64,000 nt of DNA from Rhodoplanes elegans (lineage in GTDB: Bacteria > Pseudomonadota > Alphaproteobacteria > Rhizobiales > Xanthobacteraceae). A program made the position numbers and the translations under genes. Shown one piece after another: positions 36,923 to 47,324 of the stretch. The stretch lies in the NCBI RefSeq assembly GCF_016653355.1, contig NZ_NHSK01000156.1:27627-91626 (forward strand). The letters run 5' to 3'. The notes below the pieces were generated by a model, which was not told where the DNA came from, did no database searches, and saw only the letters and a program-made list of their open reading frames with translations. Every line of letters starts with the position of its first letter. Positions within the stretch are counted from its first letter, which is position 1.

Positions 36923-38611
36923 ATGCAAAGCCTTCTCGCTATATCGGTCACGTTGGTCGCCGCAGCCGCTGTTGCAGCCGGTCTGTGCGCTCGAATTCGA
37001 ATTCCAACGCTCCTTGGTTATCTTCTCGCCGGCATCATGATTGGTCCGTCAGTCGGGAGGCTCGTGCAGCCGGGTGAAGCATTGACGTTTCTGGCCGAGA
37101 TCGGCGTCATTTTGCTGATGTTCACGGTCGGCCTCGAACTATCCGTCGCCGAACTTTGGGCCACACGCTGGCGTGTTCTGTCGGCCGGTGGGCTACAGGT
37201 TATTTTGGGCAGCGCCGCATTCGGAGGAGTGGCGTATTTGCTCGGCGCCTCTCCAAACGCAGCCGTCATTATCGGGGCCGCCGCAGTGGTGTCATCAACG
37301 GCGATTTGCGCCAAACAATTGGCTGATCAGGGTGAGCTTACCACGCGCCATGGCCGAACCAGCATGGCGGTTCTGCTATTCCAGGACATTATGGCCGCTC
37401 CCCTTCTCGCTGCCCTTCCATTGCTGGCTAGTCGGACCGGGGCCGGTACCGCGATTTTGATTGAGGTGGTTCGAATCCTAGCAATCCTCGGCACCGTCAT
37501 CGTAGTGGGAAAACCGATACTTTATCGATCGCTTGCATGGGTTGCGCGCCGCGGCCATGCTGAAGCATTTCTGCTCGCCTCGATCTTTCTCGTTCTAACG
37601 ACCGCATGGATAAGCCATCACCTGGGTATCTCTCCGGCTTTGGGCGCTTTTATCGCCGGCCTCGTTTTAGGCGAGAGTGACTTCCGGCATCGCATCGAGG
37701 ACGATATTCGCCCGTTCCGCGATTTGATGGTGGGGCTATTTTTTATTACGACCGGGATGCAACTGAACCTCGGCCTAATCACCCAATCACCGCTAAGCGT
37801 TCTGTTTTGGCTTGCTGTGCTTGTGCCAGGCAAAATGCTGGTCAACGGGTTCGCGCTGCGCCTCGCGAAGCTAAGCTGGCTCGACGCCGGGAGAGGCGCA
37901 GTCATACTCGGTCACAGCGGAGAATTCGGCTTGTTGCTGACGAGCTTGGGTATGAGCGCAGGCGTTGTGCCGACAACTATCGGCCAGCCCATGCTGCTTG
38001 CGATCGCCTTATCGATGGCGGCCGCGCCGCTTTTGATTCGCGAACATGATCGCATAACGCGGCTCGTATTTGGTGCCCACAGGCAGCGGCATCCACCGCA
38101 GCTTGAAGAGATGGAAGGATTCGATCAATCGAGGGGGATGCAAAACCACGTGTTAATTTGCGGCGCCGGATCCCTGGGTCGAATTGTGTCAAAAGCGCTC
38201 TGGAAAGCCGGTATACCTCATCTTCTGTTCGACACGCGCTACGAACCTTTTGTGCAAGCCAAAGAGATGGGATTGCCGGTGATCCTCGGAGATGCGAGCC
38301 GGATCGCAACTCTGGAAGCTGCCGGTGTGGAGCGCGCCCGGGCGGTTGTCGTCACCTTCCACCAGCACCGGTCAGCTCTGCGGATACTGTCCGCATTGCG
38401 ACAGCGCAGCCCGCACTTGGCTTTGCTGGCCAGTGCACGAACTGAAGCGGCTGCGGAGGAACTTGCGACCGTCGAAAATGTCAGCGTGTTTCATGAGCAT
38501 GTTGCCGCTGGGCTGGCCCTTGCGAGGCAATGTTTGCTGGAAGTTGGGTTGGCCCGCGATCGCCTTGAGGCGCTTTTCTCGCAATTGAGCCGGGAACTCT
38601 CAGGCGATTGA
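36923..38611 (+). CDS. kefB: KefB-type monovalent cation:proton antiporter
   Basis: 562 residues. The first 380 form a CPA2 exchanger with about twelve segments (for example IPTLLGYLLAGIMIGPSVG, EIGVILLMFTVGLELS, ISPALGAFIAGLVLGES). A Rossmann TrkA-N domain follows (VLICGAGSLGRIVSKALWKAG) and ends near EVGLARD. KefB-like proteins exchange potassium for protons and acidify the cytoplasm under electrophile stress. It is a constant member of heat-resistance loci. It ends facing the LOG gene. Confidence 0.9.
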   Translation: MQSLLAISVTLVAAAAVAAGLCARIRIPTLLGYLLAGIMIGPSVGRLVQPGEALTFLAEIGVILLMFTVGLELSVAELWATRWRVLSAGGLQVILGSAAFGGVAYLLGASPNAAVIIGAAAVVSSTAICAKQLADQGELTTRHGRTSMAVLLFQDIMAAPLLAALPLLASRTGAGTAILIEVVRILAILGTVIVVGKPILYRSLAWVARRGHAEAFLLASIFLVLTTAWISHHLGISPALGAFIAGLVLGESDFRHRIEDDIRPFRDLMVGLFFITTGMQLNLGLITQSPLSVLFWLAVLVPGKMLVNGFALRLAKLSWLDAGRGAVILGHSGEFGLLLTSLGMSAGVVPTTIGQPMLLAIALSMAAAPLLIREHDRITRLVFGAHRQRHPPQLEEMEGFDQSRGMQNHVLICGAGSLGRIVSKALWKAGIPHLLFDTRYEPFVQAKEMGLPVILGDASRIATLEAAGVERARAVVVTFHQHRSALRILSALRQRSPHLALLASARTEAAAEELATVENVSVFHEHVAAGLALARQCLLEVGLARDRLEALFSQLSRELSGD

Positions 38612-38690
38612 ACATCGGGCGGGTCTGATCGTGCAACTGAATAGGACGTGATGTTAGTTTACGACGCAGCTTCGAGGCCGTAGACAGATG

Positions 38691-39476
38691 TCATGGAGAG
38701 TCTTGACGTGGCGAAAAAGCGCATAACAGATGCTGCTTCAGCAACGTCCACGCCTGTTCCACATCGTTCGCGAACATAAAAAGGCTTGTATCCTGGGGCG
38801 CGATCAAGCTTTCCGACACCAGAACATCAAGATTTAGTAGCGATCGCCAATAGGATTGATCGAAAAGAAGGATCGGAATCTGCGAAAGTATGGCAGTCTG
38901 CTTCAGCGTCAGGATCTCAAACATTTCATCCAGCGTGCCAAATCCTCCTGGAAATACCACAAGCGCGTTGGCTCGCATGGCGAGATGCATTTTTCGTATC
39001 GCAAAATACTGAAAGCGGAATGTTAGCTCTGGTGTCGAGTAGGCATTGGGCTGCTGTTCGTGAACAAGCGTAATGTTGAACCCGATCGAAGGTGCACCGG
39101 CCTCAAACGCGCCTCGGTTGGCGGCCTCCATCAAGCCCGGCCCTCCGCCGGTTGCAATCACGTTGTCCCTGACTGGACCATTGGCGGTCTTCGCGCCGGC
39201 GCGTTCCGAGACGATACGAGCAAATTCTCGAGCCTGCCGGTACCAGGCCGCGTGTCTGGGCGGGCCACCTTCGTGTACGCGCGCACTACCAAACACGACT
39301 ACCGTCGAGCGCACGCCCCATGCACGCAGAGCCTCCTCTACCTTGGCGTACTCAAGCTGAAGCCGGATGCCGCGTGTCGACTCGCCAAGAATGAAGTCCT
39401 GGTCCAGTGCGGCGAGCTGGTAGGTCTGGGACTGGAGCTGGTTTCTGTTGTCGGCAGGGGTCGTTTGCGCCGCCAT
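38691..39476 (-). CDS. LOG-family nucleotide 5'-monophosphate phosphoribohydrolase
   Basis: 261 residues from ATG 39476 with AAGG upstream. The open frame to 39638 lacks a conserved start. Family motifs: ATGGGPGLMEAANRGAFEAG and VVFPGGFGTLDEMFEILTLKQT, which bind the nucleotide and hold the catalytic Arg/Glu. The family releases adenine or cytokinin base from nucleoside monophosphates; many bacterial members act as nucleotide hydrolases of unclear physiological role. It is divergent from dnaK, and the box at 39592 lies between them. Confidence 0.88.
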   Translation of the reverse strand: MAAQTTPADNRNQLQSQTYQLAALDQDFILGESTRGIRLQLEYAKVEEALRAWGVRSTVVVFGSARVHEGGPPRHAAWYRQAREFARIVSERAGAKTANGPVRDNVIATGGGPGLMEAANRGAFEAGAPSIGFNITLVHEQQPNAYSTPELTFRFQYFAIRKMHLAMRANALVVFPGGFGTLDEMFEILTLKQTAILSQIPILLFDQSYWRSLLNLDVLVSESLIAPQDTSLFMFANDVEQAWTLLKQHLLCAFSPRQDSP

Positions 39477-39591
39477 CGGAAGGTCCTCGGGGTGACATAC
39501 TAAGATTCTGCGCTTCGCTGCTTCCGGGCCCGGATATCCAGTTGCCGCTTCAGAAAATCGGACGCAGAATGCTGACCGAATGAACGGAATC

Positions 39592-39605
39592 TTGATACCC
39601 GTCAA
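39592..39605. promoter_or_regulatory. Fnr/FixK-type box between the LOG gene and dnaK
   Basis: TTGA-TACCCG-TCAA. It is 115 bp from the LOG start on the left and 102 bp from the dnaK start on the right, so it could serve either or both. Confidence 0.6.
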
Positions 39606-39707
39606 CGTGATCGGACACGCAAAGTGTTTGAAGAGCAAGCGACGCTGAAATCGGGCTAGACATCTGACAATCGGTCGGATTCGTCCCCGGAACGAGAGGA
39701 GAACGTG

Positions 39708-41594
39708 ATGGCGAAGGCGATCGGGATCGATCTGGGAACGACCAATTCATGCGTTGCCGTCATGGAGGGCAATCAGGCAAAAGTGATCGAGAACGCCGAA
39801 GGCGCGCGCACTACCCCCTCCATGGTGGCCTTCACCGATACGGGAGAGGTTCTTGTCGGGCAACCTGCCAAGCGTCAAAGCATTACCAATCCCGAAAACA
39901 CGATCTTTGCAATTAAGCGTCTGATCGGTCGCCGCTACGACGACCCAATGACGCAGAAGGACAAGGGCATGGTGCCCTACAAGATCGTTCCTGGCCCTAA
40001 TGGCGATGCCTGGGTCGAGGTCCGTGGCAAGAAATACAGCCCAAGCCAGATCAGCGCATTCATCCTCACAAAAATGAAGGAGACCGCGGAGGCCTATCTT
40101 GGCACCAAGGTGACCGAGGCGGTCATCACGGTTCCTGCGTATTTCAACGATGCCCAGCGTCAAGCCACCAAGGATGCAGGCCGGATTGCCGGGCTCGAAG
40201 TGCTGCGTATTATCAACGAGCCGACGGCAGCAGCATTGGCCTATGGTCTCGAAAAGAAGGGCACCGGCAAGATCGCGGTGTACGATCTTGGCGGCGGAAC
40301 CTTCGATATTTCAGTCCTTGAGGTTGGCGACGGAGTATTCGAGGTCAAATCGACGAATGGTGACACTTTTCTGGGAGGCGAAGACTTCGACAAGCGGATC
40401 ATCGATTACTTGGCGGATGAGTTCAAAAAGGAGAACGGCATCGATCTTCGCGGCGACCGGCTCGCCCTCCAGCGCCTGAAGGACGCCGCTGAGAAAGCCA
40501 AGATCGAGCTGTCAAGCGCGACGCAGACCGAAGTCAATCTGCCGTTCATCACCGCCGACCAGCACGGTCCGAAGCATCTCACGATCAAGCTGTCCCGCGC
40601 CAAACTGGAGGCGCTAGTCGACGACCTCGTTCAGAAAACGGTGCCGCCATGTCAAGCGGCGCTGAAGGACGCCGGCATCGCGGCCTCTCAAATCGACGAA
40701 GTCGTTCTGGTTGGTGGCCAAACACGCATGCCGAAGGTTCAGGAGACGGTGCAGAAGCTGTTTGGGCGGGAACCGCACAAGGGCGTCAATCCCGATGAAG
40801 TCGTGGCGGTCGGTGCGGCGATTCAGGCGGGCGTTCTGCAAGGCGACGTCAAGGATGTCCTTCTTCTCGATGTGACGCCGCTTTCGCTCGGCATTGAGAC
40901 GCTCGGGGGCGTCATGACAAAGCTCATCGAGCGCAACACGACAATTCCGACCAAGCGCAGCCAGGTATTCTCGACCGCCGAGGACAACCAGACTGCGGTG
41001 ACGATCCGCGTGTTTCAGGGCGAGCGCGAAATGGCGGCTGACAACAAGCTGCTTGGACAATTCGATCTAGTCGGAATTCCGCCCGCCCCGCGAGGACTAC
41101 CCCAGATCGAAGTCACTTTCGATATCGATGCCAACGGCATCGTCAACGTCTCCGCCAAGGACAAGGCCAGCGGCAAGGAGCAAACGATTCGCATCCAAGC
41201 TTCCGGCGGGCTAACCGAAGCCGACATCCAGCGGATGGTCAAGGAAGCGGAGGCACATGCGGAGGAAGACAAGCGCCGCAAGGAGCTGGTGGAGGCCCGC
41301 AACCAGGCGGACGCTACAATTTACGGCGCCGAAAAACGTCTCCACGAGATCGGAAATCAAGTCCCGGCCGACGTGAAGACCGCGGTCGAACAGGCCATTT
41401 CAGCCGCCAAGGACGCCATGGCTGGTGAGGACGTCAATCGCATCCGACAGGCGACGGAAACGCTCGCGCAAGCGGCAACGCGGCTACAGCCAGCAGGCGG
41501 CGGGGCCGGTACATCATCTGGGACGTCCGGTTCGCCGGATTCGGACGTTGTGGATGCCGAATTCGAAGAAGTGGACAAGCGAAAATCCGGTTAA
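39708..41594 (+). CDS. dnaK: DnaK (Hsp70) chaperone, island copy
   Basis: 628 residues from ATG 39708 with AGGAG upstream. Signatures: [18 protein letters not shown] (phosphate 1), [16 protein letters not shown] (phosphate 2), [14 protein letters not shown], and in the substrate-binding domain [25 protein letters not shown]. The C-terminal end [14 protein letters not shown] is the usual EEVD-like tail. It folds and rescues proteins with DnaJ/CbpA and GrpE. It is close to housekeeping DnaK but not in the usual dnaKJ operon; here it heads dnaK-clpB-grpE. Confidence 0.96.
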   Translation: MAKAIGIDLGTTNSCVAVMEGNQAKVIENAEGARTTPSMVAFTDTGEVLVGQPAKRQSITNPENTIFAIKRLIGRRYDDPMTQKDKGMVPYKIVPGPNGDAWVEVRGKKYSPSQISAFILTKMKETAEAYLGTKVTEAVITVPAYFNDAQRQATKDAGRIAGLEVLRIINEPTAAALAYGLEKKGTGKIAVYDLGGGTFDISVLEVGDGVFEVKSTNGDTFLGGEDFDKRIIDYLADEFKKENGIDLRGDRLALQRLKDAAEKAKIELSSATQTEVNLPFITADQHGPKHLTIKLSRAKLEALVDDLVQKTVPPCQAALKDAGIAASQIDEVVLVGGQTRMPKVQETVQKLFGREPHKGVNPDEVVAVGAAIQAGVLQGDVKDVLLLDVTPLSLGIETLGGVMTKLIERNTTIPTKRSQVFSTAEDNQTAVTIRVFQGEREMAADNKLLGQFDLVGIPPAPRGLPQIEVTFDIDANGIVNVSAKDKASGKEQTIRIQASGGLTEADIQRMVKEAEAHAEEDKRRKELVEARNQADATIYGAEKRLHEIGNQVPADVKTAVEQAISAAKDAMAGEDVNRIRQATETLAQAATRLQPAGGGAGTSSGTSGSPDSDVVDAEFEEVDKRKSG

Positions 41595-41645
41595 CCGCAA
41601 CGCTTATTTCTTAACAACGCGCCGACAGAAACGAAGAGTGCTGCC

Positions 41646-44234
41646 ATGCAGATTGAGAAATACACCGACCGGCTCAAAGCGCTGGTGCAATCCGCGCAAT
41701 CGCTCGCGCTGCGAAGCGGGCACCAGCAACTCACGCCGGTTCATATGCTGAAAGCGTTGCTGGACGATGAAGACCTGCTCGCCCTCAATCTGATTGGTGC
41801 CGCTGCGGGTGCCGGGGCCGGTGCCCAGGTTAAACAAGCGACCGAACAGGAGCTGCAAAAGCTGCCAAAAGTCGAAGGCAGCGGCGCCGGCCAAATTTAT
41901 CTCGCTCCGGAGACGGCACGGTTGTTCGACCAGGCCGAGCAATTGTCGCAGAAGGCCGGAGATGCCTACATTACCGTAGAATATATGCTGCTGGCTCTGA
42001 CAATGGCGAGCGGCGCCGTTGGCGATCTTCTCAAGCGCGCGGGTGTCACGCCTCAGGCGCTCAACAAGGCGATCAGCGACATCCGGAAAGGACGGACCGC
42101 AGACACGGCATCGGCCGAACAGGGCTATGACGCGCTCAAGAAATACACGCGCGATTTCACCGAGGAGGCACGCCAGAACAAGCTCGATCCCGTGATCGGA
42201 CGTGATGAAGAGATCCGGCGCACGATTCAGGTGCTATCGCGACGAACCAAGAACAACCCGGTCCTCATCGGCGAGCCAGGAGTCGGAAAAACGGCGATCG
42301 TGGAGGGCTTGGCGCAGCGCATCGTCAAGGGCGACGTGCCGGAAGCCTTGAAAAGCCGTCGGCTGCTGGCGCTCGATCTCGGAGCGTTGCTCGCGGGGGC
42401 CAAATATCGCGGTGAATTCGAAGAGCGCCTAAAGGCCGTGCTGCAGGAACTTAGCAGCGCGGGCGACGTCATTCTGTTCATCGACGAGCTCCACACCCTG
42501 GTCGGCGCCGGCAAGGCGGAAGGGGCGATGGACGCCTCCAACATGCTCAAGCCGGCGCTTGCTCGCGGCGAACTGCATTGCATCGGCGCAACAACGCTCG
42601 ACGAATATCGCAAGCACATCGAAAAGGACGCAGCACTGGCTCGGCGCTTTCAGCCGGTGTTTGTCGGCGAGCCGTCGGTCGAGGAAACGATTTCGATCTT
42701 GCGCGGCCTCAAGGAAAAATACGAGGTTCATCACGGCGTTCGTATTACCGATGGGGCGATTGTAGCCGCCGCGACCTTATCCAATCGCTACATCACAGAC
42801 CGATTTTTGCCTGACAAGGCCATCGACCTTGTGGATGAGGCGGCCAGTCGTGTCCGCATGGAGGCCGATTCCAAACCGGAGGAAGTCGACGAAATCGACC
42901 GCCGCATCATTCAGCTTAAGATCGAACGCGAGGCTTTGAAGAAAGAGACGGACGAGGCATCGAAGGAACGTCTCAAGAAAGTCGATCAGGAAATCGCCGA
43001 GCTGGAAAAGAAATCGGCCGATCTCACCTCGATTTGGAAGGCGGAGAAGGAAAAACTCGCTTCGGTCCAAAAGATCAAAGAGCAACTCGACCAGGCGCGC
43101 AGCGAGCTGGAGAGCGTGCAGCGGCGCGGCGATCTGACGCGCGCTGGCGAGCTTATGTATTCCATTATCCCGCAGCTCGAGAAGAAGCTCGCCGAAACTC
43201 CTGCGCAAGGACGCATGTTCAAGCAGGAGGTGACAGCCGAGGAGATCGCCGAGGTGGTGTCGCGGTGGACCGGTATCCCGGTCGATAAAATGATGGAGGG
43301 AGAGAGAGAGAAGCTGCTCCATATGGAAGACAAGCTGCGCGAGCGCGTCGTCGGTCAGGATCAGGCAATTGTCGTGGTCGCGGATGCCGTGCGGCGCGCC
43401 CGGGCGGGTCTTCAGGATCCGCACCGGCCGATTGGCTCATTCCTGTTCTTGGGCCCCACCGGCGTCGGCAAGACGGAGCTTTGCAAGGCGCTTGCGCAAT
43501 TCCTGTTCGATGACGAACAGGCGATGGTTCGCATCGATATGTCCGAATACATGGAAAAGCATTCGGTAGCCCGACTCATCGGCGCGCCTCCAGGCTATGT
43601 TGGCTATGAGGAAGGCGGTTCCCTGACCGAAGCCGTCCGTAGGCGCCCCTACCAGGTGATCCTGTTCGACGAGATCGAGAAGGCGCACAGCGATGTTTTC
43701 AACATCCTGCTGCAGGTGCTCGACGACGGGCGGCTCACCGACGGACAAGGCCGCACCGTCGATTTCCGCAATACGATCATCGTGCTCACCTCAAATCTGG
43801 GGGCCGAATATCTGGCCGCGCTCCCCGAAGGGAAACCGGCCGAGGCCGCGCGCGAGCAGGTCATGGAAGTCGTGCGTCGCTCCTTCCGCCCGGAATTCCT
43901 CAACCGGCTCGATGAGATCATCTTGTTCAACCGGCTCGGCCGCAGCGAAATGAAGCGGATTGTCGACATTCAGCTTCGGCACCTGCAGTCGCTGCTGGCG
44001 GATCGCAAGATCACGCTTGAAGTGGACGAGACGGCGAAGACATGGCTCGGCAACACCGGTTACGATCCCGTGTATGGAGCGCGGCCGCTGAAGCGCGTTA
44101 TTCAGCGGCAACTTCAGAATCCGCTAGCGAGCATGCTGCTGTCCGGAAAGGTCAAGGACGGCGACACGGTCAAGGTGACTGTGGTGGACGGCCAGATTGC
44201 GATTAATGGGTCGAAATTGGCGCAGGCAGCATAG
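41646..44234 (+). CDS. clpB: ClpB disaggregase
   Basis: 862 residues, normal for ClpB. The N-terminal Clp repeat ([19 protein letters not shown]) is followed by AAA-1 with Walker [19 protein letters not shown] (near 208), the coiled-coil M domain ([25 protein letters not shown] region) and AAA-2 with [19 protein letters not shown] (near 603). It has no IGL/IGF ClpP-binding loop, so it acts as a disaggregase with DnaK. Many heat-resistance loci carry ClpK or ClpGI at this place; this one is a true ClpB. Confidence 0.95.
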   Translation: MQIEKYTDRLKALVQSAQSLALRSGHQQLTPVHMLKALLDDEDLLALNLIGAAAGAGAGAQVKQATEQELQKLPKVEGSGAGQIYLAPETARLFDQAEQLSQKAGDAYITVEYMLLALTMASGAVGDLLKRAGVTPQALNKAISDIRKGRTADTASAEQGYDALKKYTRDFTEEARQNKLDPVIGRDEEIRRTIQVLSRRTKNNPVLIGEPGVGKTAIVEGLAQRIVKGDVPEALKSRRLLALDLGALLAGAKYRGEFEERLKAVLQELSSAGDVILFIDELHTLVGAGKAEGAMDASNMLKPALARGELHCIGATTLDEYRKHIEKDAALARRFQPVFVGEPSVEETISILRGLKEKYEVHHGVRITDGAIVAAATLSNRYITDRFLPDKAIDLVDEAASRVRMEADSKPEEVDEIDRRIIQLKIEREALKKETDEASKERLKKVDQEIAELEKKSADLTSIWKAEKEKLASVQKIKEQLDQARSELESVQRRGDLTRAGELMYSIIPQLEKKLAETPAQGRMFKQEVTAEEIAEVVSRWTGIPVDKMMEGEREKLLHMEDKLRERVVGQDQAIVVVADAVRRARAGLQDPHRPIGSFLFLGPTGVGKTELCKALAQFLFDDEQAMVRIDMSEYMEKHSVARLIGAPPGYVGYEEGGSLTEAVRRRPYQVILFDEIEKAHSDVFNILLQVLDDGRLTDGQGRTVDFRNTIIVLTSNLGAEYLAALPEGKPAEAAREQVMEVVRRSFRPEFLNRLDEIILFNRLGRSEMKRIVDIQLRHLQSLLADRKITLEVDETAKTWLGNTGYDPVYGARPLKRVIQRQLQNPLASMLLSGKVKDGDTVKVTVVDGQIAINGSKLAQAA

Positions 44235-44245
44235 AGTGTGTGACA

Positions 44246-44779
44246 ATGTCATCTCCACACAGCATAGAGGATGAGGCGGTCGCGACCGAAGCCACCGACG
44301 TCGCGACGCTATTGTCCGAGAACGCGTCTCTGAAAGACCGTCTTCTAAGAGCGTTGGCTGATGCTGAAAATGCAAGGCGCCAAGCTGATCGAAAGGCTGA
44401 GGATACGCGCAAGTTTGCTGTCGCAGAACTCGCACGCGAGCTATTGCCGGTCATCGATAACCTTCAGCGTGTGCTCGAAGCGAGAAAGACAGCACAATCT
44501 TCGGAGAACGATGCGCTATTAGAAGGTGTCGAGACGACCTTGCGACTATTTCTCCAGACGCTGGAGCGATTTGGCGTAAAGAAGATCGTTGCATCCGGGC
44601 AACGATTCGACCCATCCCTGCATGAGGCGCTGATGGAAGCCGACGATGCATCGCATCCGCCGGGAATGGTAACACAAGTGCTGGAGGACGGTTATATGAT
44701 CCATGACCGGCTGCTGAGGCCAGCACGAGTGGTCGTATCAAAAAAGCAGCCACCCATGGACCAAGGGTCCATATTGTAG
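44246..44779 (+). CDS. grpE: GrpE nucleotide exchange factor
   Basis: 177 residues from ATG 44246; GTG 44240 is also in frame. A long N-terminal coiled coil (LSENASLKDRLLRALADAENARRQADR) is followed by ELARELLPVIDNLQRVLEARK and the C-terminal beta domain (FDPSLHEALMEADDASHPPGMVTQVLEDGYMIHDRLLRPARVVV). GrpE releases ADP from DnaK. It lies 11 bp after clpB, giving a dnaK-clpB-grpE operon. Confidence 0.92.
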   Translation: MSSPHSIEDEAVATEATDVATLLSENASLKDRLLRALADAENARRQADRKAEDTRKFAVAELARELLPVIDNLQRVLEARKTAQSSENDALLEGVETTLRLFLQTLERFGVKKIVASGQRFDPSLHEALMEADDASHPPGMVTQVLEDGYMIHDRLLRPARVVVSKKQPPMDQGSIL

Positions 44780-44791
44780 GATTGATACGGC

Positions 44792-45190
44792 ATGTCGGCG
44801 GATCGCGATCACAATCGCTCCAAGGGATGGCCGAAGCTGCCCGGTACCGATATGGCCGTGCCGGAAGGCGTTCCGCCAGTGCTCATATACAGAGCCGAAC
44901 GCTCGGTGACGCAGTCTGGTCCTGGTCGGCGCCGGTGGGTACTGGAGTTCGAGCGAAGCGCTGCGCCGTTTATCGAGCCGTTGATGGGATGGACTGGAAG
45001 CAGTGATCCCTTTACCTCGATTCGTCTTGAGTTCCCGGATTGCCAAAGTGCCGTCGGTTTTGCGGAAAAGAATGGGTGGGATTATCGGGTGATCGATCCT
45101 CCAACTCGAAGGCCGCTGACAGGGTCTCCGAGCGACCGGCCTAGCCGTGGAGCCTCAACAGGTTGTCCTCGGACAGACCGAGGCGGCTGA
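44792..45190 (+). CDS. NDUFS4-like respiratory complex I accessory protein, 3' end altered by IS481
   Basis: 132 residues as read. Residues 27-105 match the ETC complex I NDUFS4-like region (VLIYRAERSVTQSGPGRRRWVLEF; FIEPLMGWTGSSDPFTSIRLEFP; AVGFAEKNGWDYRVIDPP). The sequence after PPTRR (about 45,115 on) is probably IS481-derived, so the native C terminus is lost. In alphaproteobacteria a related protein is a stable accessory of complex I. Why it is with dnaK-clpB-grpE is unclear; it may protect or tune respiration under stress. Confidence 0.75.
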   Translation: MSADRDHNRSKGWPKLPGTDMAVPEGVPPVLIYRAERSVTQSGPGRRRWVLEFERSAAPFIEPLMGWTGSSDPFTSIRLEFPDCQSAVGFAEKNGWDYRVIDPPTRRPLTGSPSDRPSRGASTGCPRTDRGG

Positions 45191-45652
45191 TAGGTGTGTT
45201 GGCCTTCAGGCTACCATGTGGCCGATGCCAGTTGTAGCGATGGAGCCAATGGAGCAGCTCTGCGGATCGCTGATCCAAGTTGTTGTAAGCGCGAGCGTAG
45301 GCCCATTCACGCAGCGCAGTTTGAATGAAGCGCTCGGCTTTTCCGTTGGTCTTCGGGGTATAGGGCCTGGTGAAGATTTGACGAAGGCTGAGCCGTTTGC
45401 AGACGGCCCGGAACAGCTTTGATCGATAACAGGAGCGGTTGTCGGTCATCACGCGCTCGATACGGACGCCAAGCTTCGCGTAGTAGGCGACGGCGGCTTC
45501 CAGGAAGGCGACCGCACTCTGCTTGCGCTGGTCGGCCATGACCTGGACGAAGGCGACCCGCGAGGCATCGTCGATGCAGACGTGGAAACACTCCCAACCG
45601 ATGCCGTGATGGCGATTGACCGCGCCAGGATATCGACCGGTGATGCGATGGC
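45141..45652 (-). pseudogene. IS481 transposase, 3' part
   Basis: Encodes the integrase core (DDE) of an IS481-family transposase: HRITGRYPGAVN, VCIDDASRVAFVQV (second D), the third catalytic residue in TPKTNGKAERFIQTALREW (E), and LLHWLHRYNWHRPHGSL. It joins the N-terminal part at 48302-48721 once the IS3 element is removed. Confidence 0.85.
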
Positions 45653-45717
45653 TGACGTTGCCCCTCTGACGTAATCCGCGGTGAACTGGAGTCCGGCCTT
45701 TTGAGAAGGACCGGACG

Positions 45718-45980
45718 ATGAAGCGCAGCAGGTTCACGGAAGAGCAGATTGTTGGGGTGCTGAAGGAGCACGAGGCTGGAACGCCGACGGCCGATCTGTG
45801 CCGCAAGCACGGCATCAGCCAGGCGACCTTCTACAACTGGAAGGCCAAGTTCGGGGGACTCGAGGTGAGCGAGGCGAGGCGCCTCAAGGGGCTGGAGGAC
45901 GAGAACGCTCGCCTGAAGAAGCTGTTGGCCGATGCCATGCTGGACAACGCGGCGCTGAAGGACATGCTGTCAAAAAATGT
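45718..45980 (+). pseudogene. IS3 orfA (transposase N-terminal protein), 3' end cut
   Basis: The HTH_Tnp_1 type protein (RFTEEQIVGVLKEHEAG, CRKHGISQATFYNWKAKFGG) with the leucine-zipper region ENARLKKLLADAMLDNAALKDML. The natural end (LSKKW-stop) is replaced after LSKN by sequence of the inner IS1111-type element. Confidence 0.88.
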
Positions 45981-47324
45981 ATGGTCCGCCCCGTCCGTGC
46001 AAGGTTCTTGGCGCGTGACGACGAAGACAGTTGCGTAAATGTATCCGGCCTCTCGCGAGCGAGCTGCTGTTGCAGCCAGGCCATGATGAGATCCGCGCGC
46101 ATCGTTCTCAAATAATGGTTCGTGCACAGGCACGTTTTTTTGCCAGAGCTTACGGTGCGCCGATCGGCTGTCTCGTCATCCTCCTCGAACCTCGCAATCT
46201 ACGACCGGAGCTCCTACGAGACCGCGTGTCCGCGCTGCTGGTAGAGAGCTCCTGGTCGATTCATGACTACCCAGGCGATGCGAGCAATCTTTGCTGCAAG
46301 CGCCACGACGACTTTGTTGATGTGCATCCTCGACTGAAGTTGGTTGATCCAAAGGCCGAGGCGGTCCTTCGATCGGTCGAGGTGCATGGCGCATGATCGC
46401 GCACCGTGGACCAAGAGCCGACGAACGTAACGATTGCCTCGCTTGCTTATGCCGAGAAGCAACGATTTTCCCCCAGTCGAGTGCTGCTGTGGAACCAATC
46501 CGAGCCACGCAGCCAAGTCTCTCGCCCTTTTGAACTGCTGGCCATTGCCGGCGGCGGCGAGTAGGGCGGTAGCACCGAGCGGCCCAATGCCGGGGATCGT
46601 CATTAATCGCTTCGCCAGTTCGCTGTCGGCAGCCGCTGCTTCGATGTCTCGGCCGATTTCAGCAATTCGCGCCTCTAACCCCTTAAGATCATTGAAGAGC
46701 TCCGTGAGCAGGCGCCGCATGGTCGCGCTCAAATCGTTCGAGCTGTCGGCCAGGATTGTCGGCAACGTGATCTTGAACGCGCCTACCCCCTGGCGGATCG
46801 GGATGCCAAACTCAAGACAGAACGCGCGCATCTGGCAAATCAGCTTCGTTCGGTGTCCGACCATCTGGTCGCGAATGCGGTGGAGTGCCTGCAGGTCAAC
46901 CTGGTCGACCCGCTTGACCTCGACAAAACGCATTGTGGGGCGGGTGACCGCCTCAGCGATAGCCTCTGCGTCAATCGTATCGTTCTTGTGCGACTTCACA
47001 TAGGGCTTAACGAACTGGGCTGGAATGATGCGCACGGTGTGGCCGAGCGCCTGAAGCTTCCTCGCCAGCCACTGCGAGCCGGGGCATGCCTCCATCCCGA
47101 CGAGGGACGGCTCGGCGCGTTCGAAGAAGGCCATAAGAGTCTCGCGTCGGAACTTTACGCGCTGGACGATATTGCCGGTCGCATCAGTGCCGACCACGTG
47201 AAAGAGATTCTTGCCGAGATCGACGCCATAGACAGCAGCCTGGGGTTTGTTGCGAATCATCTCGAGTCCTCCTGTTTCCGGTGCCCCACAGTGGGGCGGG
47301 AGGACGGGGCGGACCATCTCATTA
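45978..47324 (-). mobile_element. IS110-family (IS1111-group) element
   Basis: Delimited by the perfect 16-bp inverted repeats ATGGTCCGCCCCGTCC at 45981-45996 and its complement at 47302-47317. Repeats of this kind near the ends are typical of the IS1111 group. It sits in the orfA/orfB overlap of the IS3 element. The exact ends may lie a few bases outside the repeats. Its transposase gene appears intact. Confidence 0.88.
46214..47260 (-). CDS. IS110/IS1111-type transposase
   Basis: 348 residues from ATG 47260 with AGGAGG upstream. The DEDD nuclease domain is visible ([51 protein letters not shown]). The C-terminal transposase_20 domain follows ([56 protein letters not shown]), with the serine in the conserved region. 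It is full-length and probably functional, unlike the frameshifted IS110 relic at 17095. Confidence 0.92.
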   Translation of the reverse strand: MIRNKPQAAVYGVDLGKNLFHVVGTDATGNIVQRVKFRRETLMAFFERAEPSLVGMEACPGSQWLARKLQALGHTVRIIPAQFVKPYVKSHKNDTIDAEAIAEAVTRPTMRFVEVKRVDQVDLQALHRIRDQMVGHRTKLICQMRAFCLEFGIPIRQGVGAFKITLPTILADSSNDLSATMRRLLTELFNDLKGLEARIAEIGRDIEAAAADSELAKRLMTIPGIGPLGATALLAAAGNGQQFKRARDLAAWLGLVPQQHSTGGKSLLLGISKRGNRYVRRLLVHGARSCAMHLDRSKDRLGLWINQLQSRMHINKVVVALAAKIARIAWVVMNRPGALYQQRGHAVS

